Below the pieces are notes generated by a model. The model made no database searches, was not told the DNA's origin, and worked only from the letters and a program-made list of their open reading frames with translations. Position numbers and translations under genes: made by a program. From CAWJPY01 sp963844865 (lineage in GTDB: Bacteria; Acidobacteriota; Thermoanaerobaculia; Thermoanaerobaculales; Sulfomarinibacteraceae), in contig CAWJPY010000008.1 of assembly GCA_963844865.1 (NCBI GenBank), positions 1 through 64,000 on the forward strand: 64,000 nt of DNA, read 5' to 3'. How positions within the stretch are numbered: the first letter of the stretch is position 1; the number at the start of each line of letters is the position of its first letter. This document shows, one piece after another, positions 8,827 through 18,432 of this stretch.

Positions 8827-9191
8827 AAGCCCGTGGTTCGCTCGAGGTGTCGCGGCTCGTACCAGTCATCCGCATCGAGCAGAGCTACGTACCGACCCCG
8901 GGCATGTCGCATGGCCGTGTTTCGAGCCAGGGCGGCGCCCCCGTTGTCCTGGCACACCATCCGCACTCGTGAATCACGAAACGTTCGGACGACGGCAGCG
9001 GTCCCATCCGTCGACCCGTCGTTGACTACGATCAGCTCCCAGTCTGACAGCGTCTGCCCGAGAACGCTCTCGATCGCTCTGGCGATCCACAACTCCGCGT
9101 TGTACGCAGGCATCGCGACAGTCACCAAGGGAGAATCGAGTATGCCGCTCCGCGGCGCCCCGCCGTCCCCACGAACAACGGGCGCGTTCAC
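8827..9191 (-). CDS. Family 2 glycosyltransferase, 3' end lost at the chimeric junction
   Basis: GT-A fold glycosyltransferase that would add a sugar to the exopolysaccharide repeat unit in the cytoplasm. Seen: VTVAMPAYNAELWIARAIES, WELIVVNDGSTDGT (nucleotide-binding), NGGAALARNTAMRHARGRYV and LLDADD (the DxD metal site). After DDWYEPRHLER the sequence runs into the adapter, so only ~120 of the usual ~300 residues remain; the loss is an artefact. The GTG start at 9191 overlaps the stop of the upstream GT4 gene (GTGA), implying translational coupling. Confidence 0.88.
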
Positions 9192-10546
9192 TGCGGCAAC
9201 TCCGAGTGTTCGACAGGCACCACCCCGTGGCAGGACCGCGCGTTGGAGATCGAGTGTTTGACGAACGCGCCGCGATACAGCTTCGCCAAACGATCGCCGT
9301 GCTGCTCCCAGAGGTACTCACGAGCCCTCTCGATCGCCCCTTGGGAGAGGGACTCGAGCTTCCGATCCTCGCGCCCAGCCACGACAATTGCGTCACGCAG
9401 CCCCTCGATCACCTCTCGGGGTGTCGTGACCGGCACCTTGATCCCACAGCTCTCGGTGATAACAGAGCCGACGCCTTGATGGTCCAAACATAGGACTGGG
9501 AGCCCTTGGCTGAGTGCCTCGAGCACGACCGTGCCGCAGGTGTCTCGAAGACTTGTGAAGACGAAGAGATCGGCCCAAGCCATGTGTTTCATCGCCTCCT
9601 CATGAGGCAACCACCCTACCCAGGTGCAGTGATCGGCAACTCCGAGGCGCTTCGCCTGCCTCCGCCATCTCCGCTCTTGCGGTCCCCCCCCGAGGATCCT
9701 CAGCTCATACTCGAAGTCGATCGGCAGGCGCGCGACCGCCTTCAGAAGCAGATGGAGGGCCTTCCGGGCCTCGAAGAATCCGCTCCACAAGAGGCGAAGT
9801 GGATGGTGGCGCCCCTGGTACTGCCGTGGCTTCTCCACGACATGACTCACACCGACATCGAGAAGGCACACGGAGTCGACGCCATGCACGGACTTGAAGG
9901 CCTTCTGAACAACGGGCATAGCTGTCACTAGGGCGCCTGCTTGTCTCGCCGCCGAACGAATGCGAGGCGCGAACCGGAGTTGGATGTTGTTGAGGACGGT
10001 GCGCACGCCTTCCGTCAGTGCCACATGGAGTCCGGCTTGGGCCAGGAAGCGCCAGGGGTAGTTCTGCGTCCCTCCGATCGGTCCCCAAATGAAGGGTATA
10101 TTGAGCTTCCAAAGTTGACCCGGCTCTCTGAACCCGCACATGGTCGACTGGTGGACGAGGTCGAATTCGATTTCCTCGCGCAGCTTACAGGCCAGGCGAT
10201 AGGCTCTCTTGTGCCAGATTCGGTATGCACGATAGTACAACGGGCGGACGCCGCTGAGCAGACGCCATATCGTCGTCGATGCAATCACCCTGGGCACGAA
10301 GCGAAAATGTAGATTCTCGATTGGGCCAGTCTCCTGCAGATACCGCTCGACGTCATGTCTGAACTCGTGTTCTTCCGAGATAACCCAGACTTCCAAGTGC
10401 TTCGCCATCTCCGCGGCCCGGTGCCACCCCACGCCGGGCTCCGAGCCCCGATAGGGACTGCAGGCGTAGGCGATCATCAGGACCCGTCGCGGCGCTGACC
10501 GGTCCGGAAGAGAGGCCGGCGTGCCCGCTCCCCGTTCCAGACTCAT
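9188..10546 (-). CDS. GT4-family glycosyltransferase
   Basis: Retaining GT-B glycosyltransferase of 452 aa, probably adding a sugar to the exopolysaccharide repeat. Seen: N-terminal MIAYACSPYRGSEPGVGWHR (glycine-rich acceptor loop typical of this GT4 branch), LLWSGFFEARKALHLLLKA, and the donor-site segment FVFTSLRDTCGTVVLEALSQ (the E-x7-E region) with GLPVLCLDHQGVGSVI. The start at 10546 (MSLERGAG) is chosen over 10582 because an AGGGG stretch lies just upstream. The reading frame is intact. Overlaps the GT2 start by four bases. Confidence 0.9.
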   Translation of the reverse strand: MSLERGAGTPASLPDRSAPRRVLMIAYACSPYRGSEPGVGWHRAAEMAKHLEVWVISEEHEFRHDVERYLQETGPIENLHFRFVPRVIASTTIWRLLSGVRPLYYRAYRIWHKRAYRLACKLREEIEFDLVHQSTMCGFREPGQLWKLNIPFIWGPIGGTQNYPWRFLAQAGLHVALTEGVRTVLNNIQLRFAPRIRSAARQAGALVTAMPVVQKAFKSVHGVDSVCLLDVGVSHVVEKPRQYQGRHHPLRLLWSGFFEARKALHLLLKAVARLPIDFEYELRILGGGPQERRWRRQAKRLGVADHCTWVGWLPHEEAMKHMAWADLFVFTSLRDTCGTVVLEALSQGLPVLCLDHQGVGSVITESCGIKVPVTTPREVIEGLRDAIVVAGREDRKLESLSQGAIERAREYLWEQHGDRLAKLYRGAFVKHSISNARSCHGVVPVEHSELPQ

Positions 10547-10734
10547 GATGGGATCACCCCTCCCCTCCGAGGACGTGCACACTCCACCCCACCCGCCTTC
10601 ACCTACCCTGCAGGTGACGCAGATGACCGTACACCCGTGAACGGCTCAAGGCACCCACATCCCCCCACCCTCGGTGATGTGCGACGCCTGCGAGCCTGTC
10701 GACGCCTATCCACGCGAGTGAGTGGCACTCGCTC

Positions 10735-11562
10735 CTAGCCAAAGCGCTGTTCCGCGGCCGGCACAGAGACGTCCTCTAGGTCAAAGCGACGGAACCCTGT
10801 GAGCTGCAGCGTTACCAGCAACATATACAGCGGGTTAAGGATGAGATAGCGTCGCCACAACCGCCTTGGCTCCATGGCGAGCCGGAACGCCCATTCAAGC
10901 CCCGCCCGCTGCAGGCACATCGGAGCCTGCCGCAGGTATCCCGCATGAAAGTCGAATGCTGCTCCGACCGCTATGGTCGGCATCCCGAGATGGCTTCCGA
11001 ACTCATACGCCCACACCTCCTGACGTGGACACCCCAACCCCACGAAAACCATTTTGGCACCGGAACATTGTATCTCGCGGACAATCTCATCCCGTTCTTG
11101 AGCGGAAACCTTGCGGAACCTCGACGGGAGAACACCAGCTATGGCAAGACCACTGAATCGCTTGGAGAGATTCTCTGCCAATCGTTGGACCACCGGGAGG
11201 CGGCTCCCGTAGAAGAACACGGGCAGCTTGTTCGCTCCCGCAGCCTCACAGAGCTTGAGCGACAGTGTCGGCCCGTACACCCGGTCCCGCAGTCGCGTTC
11301 CGTACAACAGGTTGAGCGCCCATCGTACCGGCTGTCCATCCGGCACCACGAGGTCGAGGTGATTGAGCCGATACCGATGTTCCGGATCGAGGACCCCGGT
11401 CATGACGCCATGCACAGCCAGCGCAGCAACCGTGAACTTCTCGCCTGCCTCGGCGAAGCGAATGACTCGTGATACCGCCGCCTCGTAATCCACCGCATCG
11501 ACGGCGACACCGAGGAGATTCCTCTTCCCGCGGTCTAGCACTTCGGCGCACCTCGAGTCCAT
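10735..11562 (-). CDS. WecG/TagA/CpsF family glycosyltransferase (GT26)
   Basis: GT26 enzymes transfer ManNAc, ManNAcA or glucose to a lipid-linked intermediate in enterobacterial common antigen, teichoic acid or capsule synthesis. Seen: AALAVHGVMTGVLDPEHRYR, LDLVVPDGQPVRWALNLL (catalytic DGxP region), VYGPTLSLKLCEAA, LPVFFYGSR, MVFVGLGCPRQEVWA (GxGxPxQE motif) and VGAAFDFHAGYLRQAPMCLQ, then the GLEWAFRLAMEPRRLWRRYL tail. 275 aa, full length. Its 5' end overlaps the epimerase 3' end by 28 bp. Confidence 0.93.
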   Translation of the reverse strand: MDSRCAEVLDRGKRNLLGVAVDAVDYEAAVSRVIRFAEAGEKFTVAALAVHGVMTGVLDPEHRYRLNHLDLVVPDGQPVRWALNLLYGTRLRDRVYGPTLSLKLCEAAGANKLPVFFYGSRLPVVQRLAENLSKRFSGLAIAGVLPSRFRKVSAQERDEIVREIQCSGAKMVFVGLGCPRQEVWAYEFGSHLGMPTIAVGAAFDFHAGYLRQAPMCLQRAGLEWAFRLAMEPRRLWRRYLILNPLYMLLVTLQLTGFRRFDLEDVSVPAAEQRFG

Positions 11563-12618
11563 CGCTCTCGGTTCTCTTCGAAGATCTCCCGCAGGATCAT
11601 GTCGACGTCATACCGCTGCCGCCACCCCGGGAAGTGGTTCGCAAACTTGCCGTTGTCGCTGATCCACCACATGTGATCCCCGACGCGATTGGTCTCGGTG
11701 TACTGCCAGTCCAGCTCCTTGCCGCACACCTGCTGGCACTGCTCGATCGCCTCGAGCATCGAGGCGTTGCTGTGCCTGCCGCCACCGATGTTATAGACCT
11801 CCCCCCACTCGCGGTGCGAGAAAGAACTCATGGAGCGCACCCACGAGATCGGCGCTGTGGATGTTGTCACGGACCTGCTTCCCCTTGTAGCCGAAAACGG
11901 TGTAGGGCATCCCCGTCACGGCGCACTTCATCAGGTAAGCAAGAAACCCATGCAGCTCCGCACCGCTGTGGTGAGGGCCCGTGAGACAACCGCCCCGGAA
12001 GCACCCTGTTCGCAGGCCGAAGTACCTTCCGTACTCCTGGACCATCAGGTCGGCAGCGATCTTCGAAACACCGAACAGGCTGTGCAGACACTGATCGATG
12101 CTCATGTCCTCCCTGATCCCGCTCGCGTAGGTGTGCTCCGGTTCGATCTCCCATCGCGTCGCCAGCTCAACGAGGGGAAGCCGGTTGGGAGCGTCTCCAT
12201 AGACCTTGTTGGTCGACATGTATATGAACACGGCCTCGGGACAGTGCTCGCGAGTGTTCTCCAGAAGATTCAGGGTACCGGCGGCATTGATGGAGAAATC
12301 AGTCACCGGCTGCCTTGCAGCCCAGTCATGTGAGGGTTGCGCCGCAGCGTGAATGACCACTCCGATGTCCCTGGAGTATTGCTCGAAGACCTTGCCGATA
12401 CCCTCCTCGTTTCGGATGTCGAGGTCCACGTGCCGGTAACGCTTCCCGAGCAGCTCTTGCAGCCTCCTTCGGTTCCACTCTGTCGAGGCGTCGTCACCAA
12501 AGAAGACGCGTCTCATGTCGTTGTCGATCCCGACAACTTCCAAGCCGAGGCTCGAAAAATGGATCGCAGCCTCTGATCCGATCAACCCTGCCGATCCGGT
12601 CACCACGGCGATGGACAT
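11535..12618 (-). CDS. NAD-dependent sugar epimerase, CDP-tyvelose 2-epimerase-like, one frameshift
   Basis: Extended-type SDR that remodels a nucleotide sugar for the polysaccharide. Seen: [17 protein letters not shown] (GxxGxxG NAD site), [78 protein letters not shown], then in the next frame [20 protein letters not shown] and [14 protein letters not shown]. The frame breaks near 11825, apparently an indel. The usual YxxxK catalytic pair appears here as FGVSK, apparently Tyr to Phe. Substrate is inferred from overall resemblance to the tyvelose/paratose epimerase branch. GGAG lies upstream of the ATG at 12618. Confidence 0.85.
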
Positions 12619-12880
12619 GCACGAACTCCTCTCTTAGCCTCTGAGCGCGTATCTGCGGAACACTCTGCTTCCCTCTGACGCCCAGTACGGCGCGTTCGAA
12701 TCCCGGCGAACCAACCCCTACTTTTAGGAAAACGCCTGTCGGTGTACGCCTCTTCCACGCCGTAACGCACCCCACCCGGGACTGCGCAGGTCCTAGGCGG
12801 TGCTTCCAGGCTGACTACCCACCGAGCAAATCTTATCAGATCAGACCACACCCCCACGGTGGGCCTCCCCCTGCCTGCCC

Positions 12881-12944
12881 TTCCGCTTGCCTTGCTTCCT
12901 CGGCCCAGACTCTCATTCCCATTGGACCCGTTTCCGGGGAGCAC
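12881..12944 (-). mobile_element. Solo terminal remnant of an IS3-family element
   Basis: These 64 bp align with the orfA-side end of the complete IS at 15000-16274 (compare 16211-16274): same CTCGGCCCAGNCTCTCATT core and TTTCCGGGGAGCAC terminus, with scattered substitutions. It runs from the IS tip (12944) into the first codons of orfA and stops; nothing else of the element is left. The tip lies two bases beyond a stop codon reachable from the beta-helix gene to its right. The 12619-12880 spacer next to it shows no gene. Confidence 0.8.
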
Positions 12945-12980
12945 TTCAAAGCCAGCCCGCCAGGGTTCGCGACACCAGAG

Positions 12981-14987
12981 CTACCCCCCCGACGCCGTCC
13001 ACCCGCGCTGCAACGGGGCTCGTGACATCGGCCAGCACCGACGGTGCAGGTGCGCAGACGCAGTTCGGGCCCACACTGGAGACCGCGTCTGCGTACAGGC
13101 AGCCGTCGTGGACCGTGTCGCAGTCCGCATGGTCGGAGGCGTGGTGGCCACCGGTGTCCGCCTCTTGGTCGGTGTTGGCGTCGCCCTCGAAGCGCTATTC
13201 GACGTCGGTGTCGTTGTTGGTGTCGCTGTCTTTGCAGGAACCGCTGGTCGCGGCGTGCCCCTTGGAGTCGGAGTAGCGCTCTGGATATCCCCCACCTTCT
13301 CGAAGGCCCCGATGTCGGTCCTCACACCCTGGGGACGGCACGTCCCCGAGTAGTCAACAGTCACCTCTGCGAGGTTCGCTCCCGCATCGATCGCCGGGCT
13401 GCCGCTCTTGAGGGAGTAGTTGCCACCTGCCTGATTCTCGAACATCGGGATTGCGTGAACAGAATGGAGGTCCTCAGAACGTGCCTGCTGCCAGTCGGCC
13501 AATGTCCATCTCTTCAAACCATACGGTGTACCGAGTTCCGGGAAGACAACCGTTATCGGGTTACCGTAATACAGGTTGTTGTCGAAGTGATGGGATACTA
13601 AGTTCCCTTCTTCTCTTGATATTCCAGATACCTCGACGTGGATTGCCGAGTCACCCGAGCCCACGACAATGTTGTTAAATACACGGGTACTGGCACAATA
13701 GTATTCACCTCTTTGCCCACCAAATATCACAATTCCACTCCCTCCTACGCCAACAATTGTGTTGTTGTAGAGGTGCGTGTTCATGCATTCGTATAGAAGA
13801 ATACCGGCACCATCAAACCCCGCGTTCTTATCGGTCTTCATTGTTCCAACGATGACGTTGTTCATTATCGTGTTTGGACCAGCCGCCGCTTCGAAGTGGA
13901 TCCCAGCCACCAGATTGTCTTCGAAATACGATGCCTCAACAACGTTGTCTGACGAGACAGTGTCGAACCAGACGCCTGGGCCTTTGTTCTGCCTGGCCGT
14001 ATGTCTGACGATCCGGTTACCGGGCACCCCCTCGGTGGAGACTACCTTCACCCCTCCTGCATCCCACCGAGGTCCGTATCGCCACGAGTTATGACTTGTC
14101 TCGCATGAATCGAGCAAAGTTTTGTTACCAGATAAGGTGAGTCCGACGCGTCCGTTGTGATTGGAATGAGTTCCAATGATGACGGTATCAGAGTAGGATT
14201 CAATACCGACTCCATTGTTGTATTCCACGCGGCAGTTCTCTACTCTGGAATGCGGACCTAACGCCATGGCTCCGATAAACAAATCTGGTGTGACATGTTC
14301 CACGTTAAGACCGCGAAAAGCCCAGTAGCTCCGACCCCTGGCCATGATACCCTCAGACCGCACGGAAATTTCCACCTGAGCGGTATTGGGATCTCCTTCA
14401 TAATAGATTCGCAATCTGCCCGCGGCGTCATCCATCCAGAACGTCGAATCCCCCAAAGCGCTCTGAGAGAAGACTTGCTGGAGAGGAAGGCCACGAATAA
14501 ACACCATCTCCCGCCTTCGAGCATATTGGTCAACATCGGGGTATGAGCGAGGATAGTTCAGTGGAGGCAAGGGCTGCCATGGGACACTCCAGATGTGACC
14601 TGTATCATTGAGCCAACCTGTGACGACATCACTGCCGCAAACAGTGGCCTGACCCTCGTCGCCGGGGTAAGCACGCACCTGAATTGGACTGCCCGCTTTG
14701 CCGTCCTTGCCTTGGGTATCGAGGGTCTCACGGTAGACCCCGCCTTTGACGAACAGGGTGTCGCCCGGCGAGAGTGCCTGAACGCCGCGGTGCAAAGTCT
14801 TGAACGGTGCGGCTAATGAAAGCCCATTATTGGCGTCTGATGCCTCGGGGGTGGCTACCGCTACATAGTAGTCTGTCGCTACCGCAATTGGCACATTGAT
14901 ACTGATCGTAAACAGGGACATGAGGATGAAGAACGTGCAGCGAAACGGAGGAGCTGCAAGTGTGATTGGTGTGGTGAGCGATGTCAT
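12981..14987 (-). CDS. Secreted right-handed parallel beta-helix protein (DUF1565-like), copy 1
   Basis: Predicted exported carbohydrate-active or surface protein; pectate-lyase-like folds often cut or epimerise polysaccharide, so processing of the locus glycan is plausible but unproven. Seen: signal peptide ending IAVAT, DUF1565-like DYYVAVATPEASDANNGLSL and PFKTLHRGVQALSPGDTLFV, many asparagine-ladder coils (HNGRVGLTLSGNKTLLDSC, HLYNNTIVGVGGSG, HHFDNNLYYGNP), DIGAFEKVGD, then a Thr/Pro-rich linker (TPTPRGTPRP...). The last ~60 codons may be frameshifted: another frame gives a Cys-containing tail ending beside the IS remnant at 12944. Paralogue of the protein at 16648. Lower G+C than the neighbours. 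Confidence 0.85.
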   Translation of the reverse strand: MTSLTTPITLAAPPFRCTFFILMSLFTISINVPIAVATDYYVAVATPEASDANNGLSLAAPFKTLHRGVQALSPGDTLFVKGGVYRETLDTQGKDGKAGSPIQVRAYPGDEGQATVCGSDVVTGWLNDTGHIWSVPWQPLPPLNYPRSYPDVDQYARRREMVFIRGLPLQQVFSQSALGDSTFWMDDAAGRLRIYYEGDPNTAQVEISVRSEGIMARGRSYWAFRGLNVEHVTPDLFIGAMALGPHSRVENCRVEYNNGVGIESYSDTVIIGTHSNHNGRVGLTLSGNKTLLDSCETSHNSWRYGPRWDAGGVKVVSTEGVPGNRIVRHTARQNKGPGVWFDTVSSDNVVEASYFEDNLVAGIHFEAAAGPNTIMNNVIVGTMKTDKNAGFDGAGILLYECMNTHLYNNTIVGVGGSGIVIFGGQRGEYYCASTRVFNNIVVGSGDSAIHVEVSGISREEGNLVSHHFDNNLYYGNPITVVFPELGTPYGLKRWTLADWQQARSEDLHSVHAIPMFENQAGGNYSLKSGSPAIDAGANLAEVTVDYSGTCRPQGVRTDIGAFEKVGDIQSATPTPRGTPRPAVPAKTATPTTTPTSNSASRATPTPTKRRTPVATTPPTMRTATRSTTAACTQTRSPVWARTASAHLHRRCWPMSRAPLQRGWTASGG

Positions 14988-15061
14988 ATCATGTCCTCTC
15001 GATACCCGCGGCGACTCCTGGTGAGGCGCTTTTATCTTCGTACCACGACGAATGAGAGAGA

Positions 15062-15958
15062 TCAACACGTGGATGGTCCTCGTGGGTCCCGATGTGGGCA
15101 GCAAGCAGGACGGAGGCTGACGTAGTCGGCCGGAGGCCTGCTTGCTCGGCGAACTCGACCGGGCGGTATCCCGCCGAGCGATGAATGCGGCCTGTAGTGG
15201 TTGTAGTCGTGGCGCCAAGTGGCGATTTGCGTGCGCGCATCGGCCAGGGTCGTGAACCAATGGAGATTCAGGCACTCGTCCCGGAACCTGCCGTTGAAGC
15301 TCTCGATGAAGCAGTTCTCTATAGGGCGCCCCGGTCGGATGAACCTCAGCTCGACTCCCCGCTCGTACGCCCATTGGTCCAGCGCCTTGCTCCTGAACTC
15401 CGGACCGTTATCGACGATGATCCGCTCTGGGTACCCGCGCTGTTGCGCGACCTCGTCCAGGACCCGCGCCACACGCTGACCCGGGATCGAGGTGTCAACC
15501 TCGATGGCCAGGCACTCCCGGGTCGCGTCATCCACGATGTTCAGCGCCCTCAGTCTGCGCCCGCCCACCAGCGAGATCGCTCATGAAGTCCATGGACCAC
15601 TGCTCGTTCGCTCGCTGCGGCACCACTCTCGGCCTGCGATTCGCTGCCGCCACCTGCTTGCGCTTCTTGCGTCGCACGGCGAGGCCCAGGCTCGTGTACA
15701 CCCGATAGACCCGCTTGTGATTCACTCGGTGCCCTTGCCTGCGGACCACCGCCACAGCTGCCGATAACCGTCCGTGGCTTCTCCGCTGCCAGCTCCTGCA
15801 ACCGCACGCCCAACCACCTGTTCAAGTCGCTCTGCCGCGGGCTGATAGCGCACCGTGGAGCGTCGCAGCCCCACTACCTCGCACGCCCTTCGCTCGCTCA
15901 GTCCGAAGGACTCCCGGATTCGTCGCACCGCCTCGCGCCGGGCCGCGGGCTTCACCAT
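15062..15958 (-). CDS. IS3-family transposase OrfB (DDE integrase), frameshifted
   Basis: Catalytic half of the IS3 transposase. Seen in pieces: helix-turn-helix part FGLSERRACEVVGLRRSTVR, then VYRVYTSLGLAVRRKKRKQV, NEQWSMDFMSDLA (first Asp), LAIEVDTSIPGQRVARVL, ERIIVDNGPEFRSKALDQWA (second Asp), IRPGRPIENCFIESFNGRFR (catalytic Glu) and YNHYRPHSSLGG. Frames change near 15570 and 15745, and again near 15190, where another frame gives a better tail (PVEFAEQAGLRP). This may be indel error or real decay. Normally made as an OrfAB fusion by programmed -1 frameshifting. Confidence 0.82.
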
Positions 15959-16218
15959 TTTCTCGACAGAACCTCCTTAAGGGCCTGCTTGTCCAGCGTC
16001 AGCTCAGCCACCGCCGCCTTCAGCCGCCGATTCTCCTGCTCGAGCTCCCGCAGCCGTCGGGCGTAGCTCACGTCCATGCCGCCGAACTTCGCCTTCCACC
16101 GGTAGTAGGTCCCTTCAGAGATGCCGACGTCCCGGCACAGGTCCTTCACCGGCTCTCCGCTCTGCCCGCGCTCCAAGACCCGGATGATCTGCTCCTCGCT
16201 GAGACGCCTCTTCCGCAT
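15952..16218 (-). CDS. IS3-family transposase OrfA
   Basis: 88-residue DNA-binding half of the IS3 transposase. Seen: MRKRRLSEEQIIRVLERGQS, helix-turn-helix KDLCRDVGISEGTYYRWKAK, FGGMDVSYARRLRELEQENR and a leucine-zipper-like coiled coil ending LDKQALKEVLSRKW, the hallmark of the IS407/IS401 branch. Overlaps orfB by seven bases. Intact. Confidence 0.88.
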   Translation of the reverse strand: MRKRRLSEEQIIRVLERGQSGEPVKDLCRDVGISEGTYYRWKAKFGGMDVSYARRLRELEQENRRLKAAVAELTLDKQALKEVLSRKW

Positions 16219-16274
16219 GCCCTGCTCCCTCGGCCCAGTCTCTCATTTCGCCTGGACCAGTTTCCGGGGAGCAC

Positions 16275-16647
16275 GTCACCGTCACGATTCCAATTGAGCA
16301 ATCCATCACAGCTATGCATCCCTAGTGAAATTTCGCCAGAACCTTTCTCAATGAATCCCACCCTACACACCTGGAGCTAGATCGCAACTGTGACTCGAAT
16401 CACCGACAACGACAGCCCCCTGGCGTAATTTCGAAATGTCACTGCCCACGTGTCGAGAGACCTTCGGGGGTGACCGGAGGACTCGCGAAAGGAATTCTCT
16501 TGTGCAAGGTTTTGCTGTTCGGCCCAGGATCATCGCTTTCACTCTCGCGGGATTTGCAGAATATGCCCACCGCGCCTCCGATCCTTTGTCGACATGGCGC
16601 CGTTTGCCAGACCAGCGACATTGAGCCATCACAAGTTGGGGGCTGAA
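16275..16647. other. Spacer upstream of beta-helix copy 2
   Basis: About 370 bp between the IS tip and the second beta-helix ATG, with lower G+C than the rest. I see no gene or clear promoter; a purine-rich GGGGG run (16637-16641) can serve as ribosome-binding site. Confidence 0.5.
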
Positions 16648-18432
16648 ATGACACGGGATCGCATAGCAGGAAATGTCCGGCTTTTTCGAAGCCTTTTTTC
16701 TTACGGCGCGGCAACTCTCCTCATCTGCGGTTTCAACGTGCCAGCGATCCAGGCCACCGAATATTTTGTCGCAGTAGGCCATCCAAACGCATCCGACTCA
16801 AACGACGGTCTTTCTCTTGATCATGCGTTCAAGACGCTGGGTCGAGCTGTTGTGCCACTCACCCCGGGAGATACTCTCTCTATCAAAGCGGGGATCTACC
16901 GTGAAGCCCTCGTACCTCCTGTATCGGGTACAGCAACCAACCCAATAGTGATCAGGGCCTACCCAGGAGATGAAGGCAAGGTTGTAATTCGCGGCAGTGA
17001 TGTCGTCGACGGCTGGACCAACGAAGGAGGCAATGTTTGGAGCGTTTCCTGGGTTCCTTTGCCTTTGATGCCCTTTCCGGATGGTTGGCCGGGAGTCACG
17101 GAGTATTCTAGGAGACGAGAAATGGTCTTCGTCGACGGCAAACCGCTCACACAAGTTCTCTCAGAAGGGGAACTGGTCAGCGGCTGTTTCTGGATGGATG
17201 ACACGGCGCATAGAGTCCGAATTCATATTCCGGAAGATCCCAATGGCGGCCACGTTGAGATCGCCACACGTTCGCGGGGCGTGATGGCGACTGGGAGCTA
17301 CCAGATCTTCAGGGGATTGAATGTCGAACACATTACCACCGATTTTTGGATTGGTGCAATGCATCTTGGACCCAACCAAACGGTTGAAGATTGTACCGTA
17401 GAATTCAATAACGGCTACGGCGTTGTAGCATATGGCTCCTTGGTCTTCTTGAGAAGCAAGTCAAACCACAACGGTCGGCTCGGAATTGTGCTCAATGGGA
17501 ACGATTCACTGCTGACTTCCAGTGAAACGAGCTATAATTCTTGGCGATACGGACCTCGATTTGACGCTGGTGGAATCAAGATTACTGGAAGTTTGCCTAC
17601 AGGAAATGTGTTTGTGCGACATACAGCTGAGTTCAATAATGGAATTGGAATATGGTTCGACTCGATCGGCCCAGGGAACGCAGTTGAGGCATCGCTCTTT
17701 ACCGGAAACGTTTTCGGTGCTCTTGAATTTGAGGCCGCTCAAGGTCCGAACTGGGCTGTCAACAATGTCATCGTCGGGACGGTCAAGGCGGAACCGGAAG
17801 GAAGCAACGCCATCGACGGTGCGGGCATTATCGTTTATGACTCCAACGATACCAGGATCTACAACAACACTATCGTCGATGTGACCGGGCCAGGAATCTC
17901 GATTGCTGGAGATTCTAGAACCACAGATGGTAACTACTTTCACGTTGACGGTACATTGACGTACAATAACATCATTGCTGGCTCAGGCAGGGCAGGTGTG
18001 AGCTGCGAGTGGCTGTGGGGAACAGCCGTTCAGGATCCCAGAGTAGGATCCCATCACTTCGACAACAACCTCTATTTTGAAAACGCGGTGACAATTATTT
18101 TTCCGGACGTGCCGAATATTTATGGCTACAAATATTGGGATCTTCCTGAATGGCAGGCAAATCGCGGCGAGGATTTGGATTCGATTGCTAACGATCCTAA
18201 ATTCGCGCATCCCTGGGTTGGCGACTATTCCTTGGCGACGGGAAGCTTGGCAGTCGATGCAGGCCGCGATTTGGCAGAAGTGCTCGAGGATGTAACCGGT
18301 AGGCCACGGCCACAAGACGCTGGATATGATATCGGCGCATATGAATGCCCAACCGGTGGTGGTTGTGGGTCCCTTTTCTACGACGGATTTGAGAGCCGGG
18401 ATCTATCAGCTTGGTCTAAGGTGCTCCCCTGA
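16648..18432 (+). CDS. Secreted right-handed parallel beta-helix protein, copy 2
   Basis: 594-residue paralogue of the protein at 12981, divergently oriented. Seen: signal peptide (LFSYGAATLLICGFNVPAIQ, then AT), DUF1565-like EYFVAVGHPNASDSNDGLSL and FKTLGRAVVPLTPGDTLSIK, YPGDEGKVVIRGSDVVDGW, Asn-rich coils (SNHNGRLGIVLNGNDSLLTS, RIYNNTIVDVTGPGISIAGD, HHFDNNLYFENA), DIGAYECPTGGGC, and C-terminal LFYDGFESRDLSAWS. That FESxDxSAWS motif is typically terminal in secreted proteins; the last three codons and the stop come from an IS remnant. Intact frame, G+C near 50%, clearly below its surroundings: probably acquired. Confidence 0.88.
   Translation: MTRDRIAGNVRLFRSLFSYGAATLLICGFNVPAIQATEYFVAVGHPNASDSNDGLSLDHAFKTLGRAVVPLTPGDTLSIKAGIYREALVPPVSGTATNPIVIRAYPGDEGKVVIRGSDVVDGWTNEGGNVWSVSWVPLPLMPFPDGWPGVTEYSRRREMVFVDGKPLTQVLSEGELVSGCFWMDDTAHRVRIHIPEDPNGGHVEIATRSRGVMATGSYQIFRGLNVEHITTDFWIGAMHLGPNQTVEDCTVEFNNGYGVVAYGSLVFLRSKSNHNGRLGIVLNGNDSLLTSSETSYNSWRYGPRFDAGGIKITGSLPTGNVFVRHTAEFNNGIGIWFDSIGPGNAVEASLFTGNVFGALEFEAAQGPNWAVNNVIVGTVKAEPEGSNAIDGAGIIVYDSNDTRIYNNTIVDVTGPGISIAGDSRTTDGNYFHVDGTLTYNNIIAGSGRAGVSCEWLWGTAVQDPRVGSHHFDNNLYFENAVTIIFPDVPNIYGYKYWDLPEWQANRGEDLDSIANDPKFAHPWVGDYSLATGSLAVDAGRDLAEVLEDVTGRPRPQDAGYDIGAYECPTGGGCGSLFYDGFESRDLSAWSKVLP

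Larger units (their letters stand above)
15000..16274 (-). mobile_element. IS3-family insertion sequence (IS407-like), near complete
   Basis: Element with orfA and a frameshifted orfB on the minus strand. The orfA-side end is GTGCTCCCCGGAAACTGGTC read leftward from 16274; the same tip recurs at 12944 and, diverged, at 18421. The orfB-side end could not be fixed: the transposase tail reads almost to the ATG of the beta-helix gene at 14987. It sits between two divergent beta-helix paralogues and may have replaced or disrupted their shared promoter region. Confidence 0.78.

Noticed and set aside
8700..8900. A recombination or horizontal-transfer breakpoint between rhizobial genes and an EPS locus
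   Set aside because: Adapter sequence fills the gap exactly and both flanking genes are cut mid-domain, so a technical chimera explains it fully.
12685..12720. tRNA gene (CGTTCGAATCCCGGCGA resembles a T-arm)
   Set aside because: No acceptor stem, anticodon arm or D-arm could be drawn around it.
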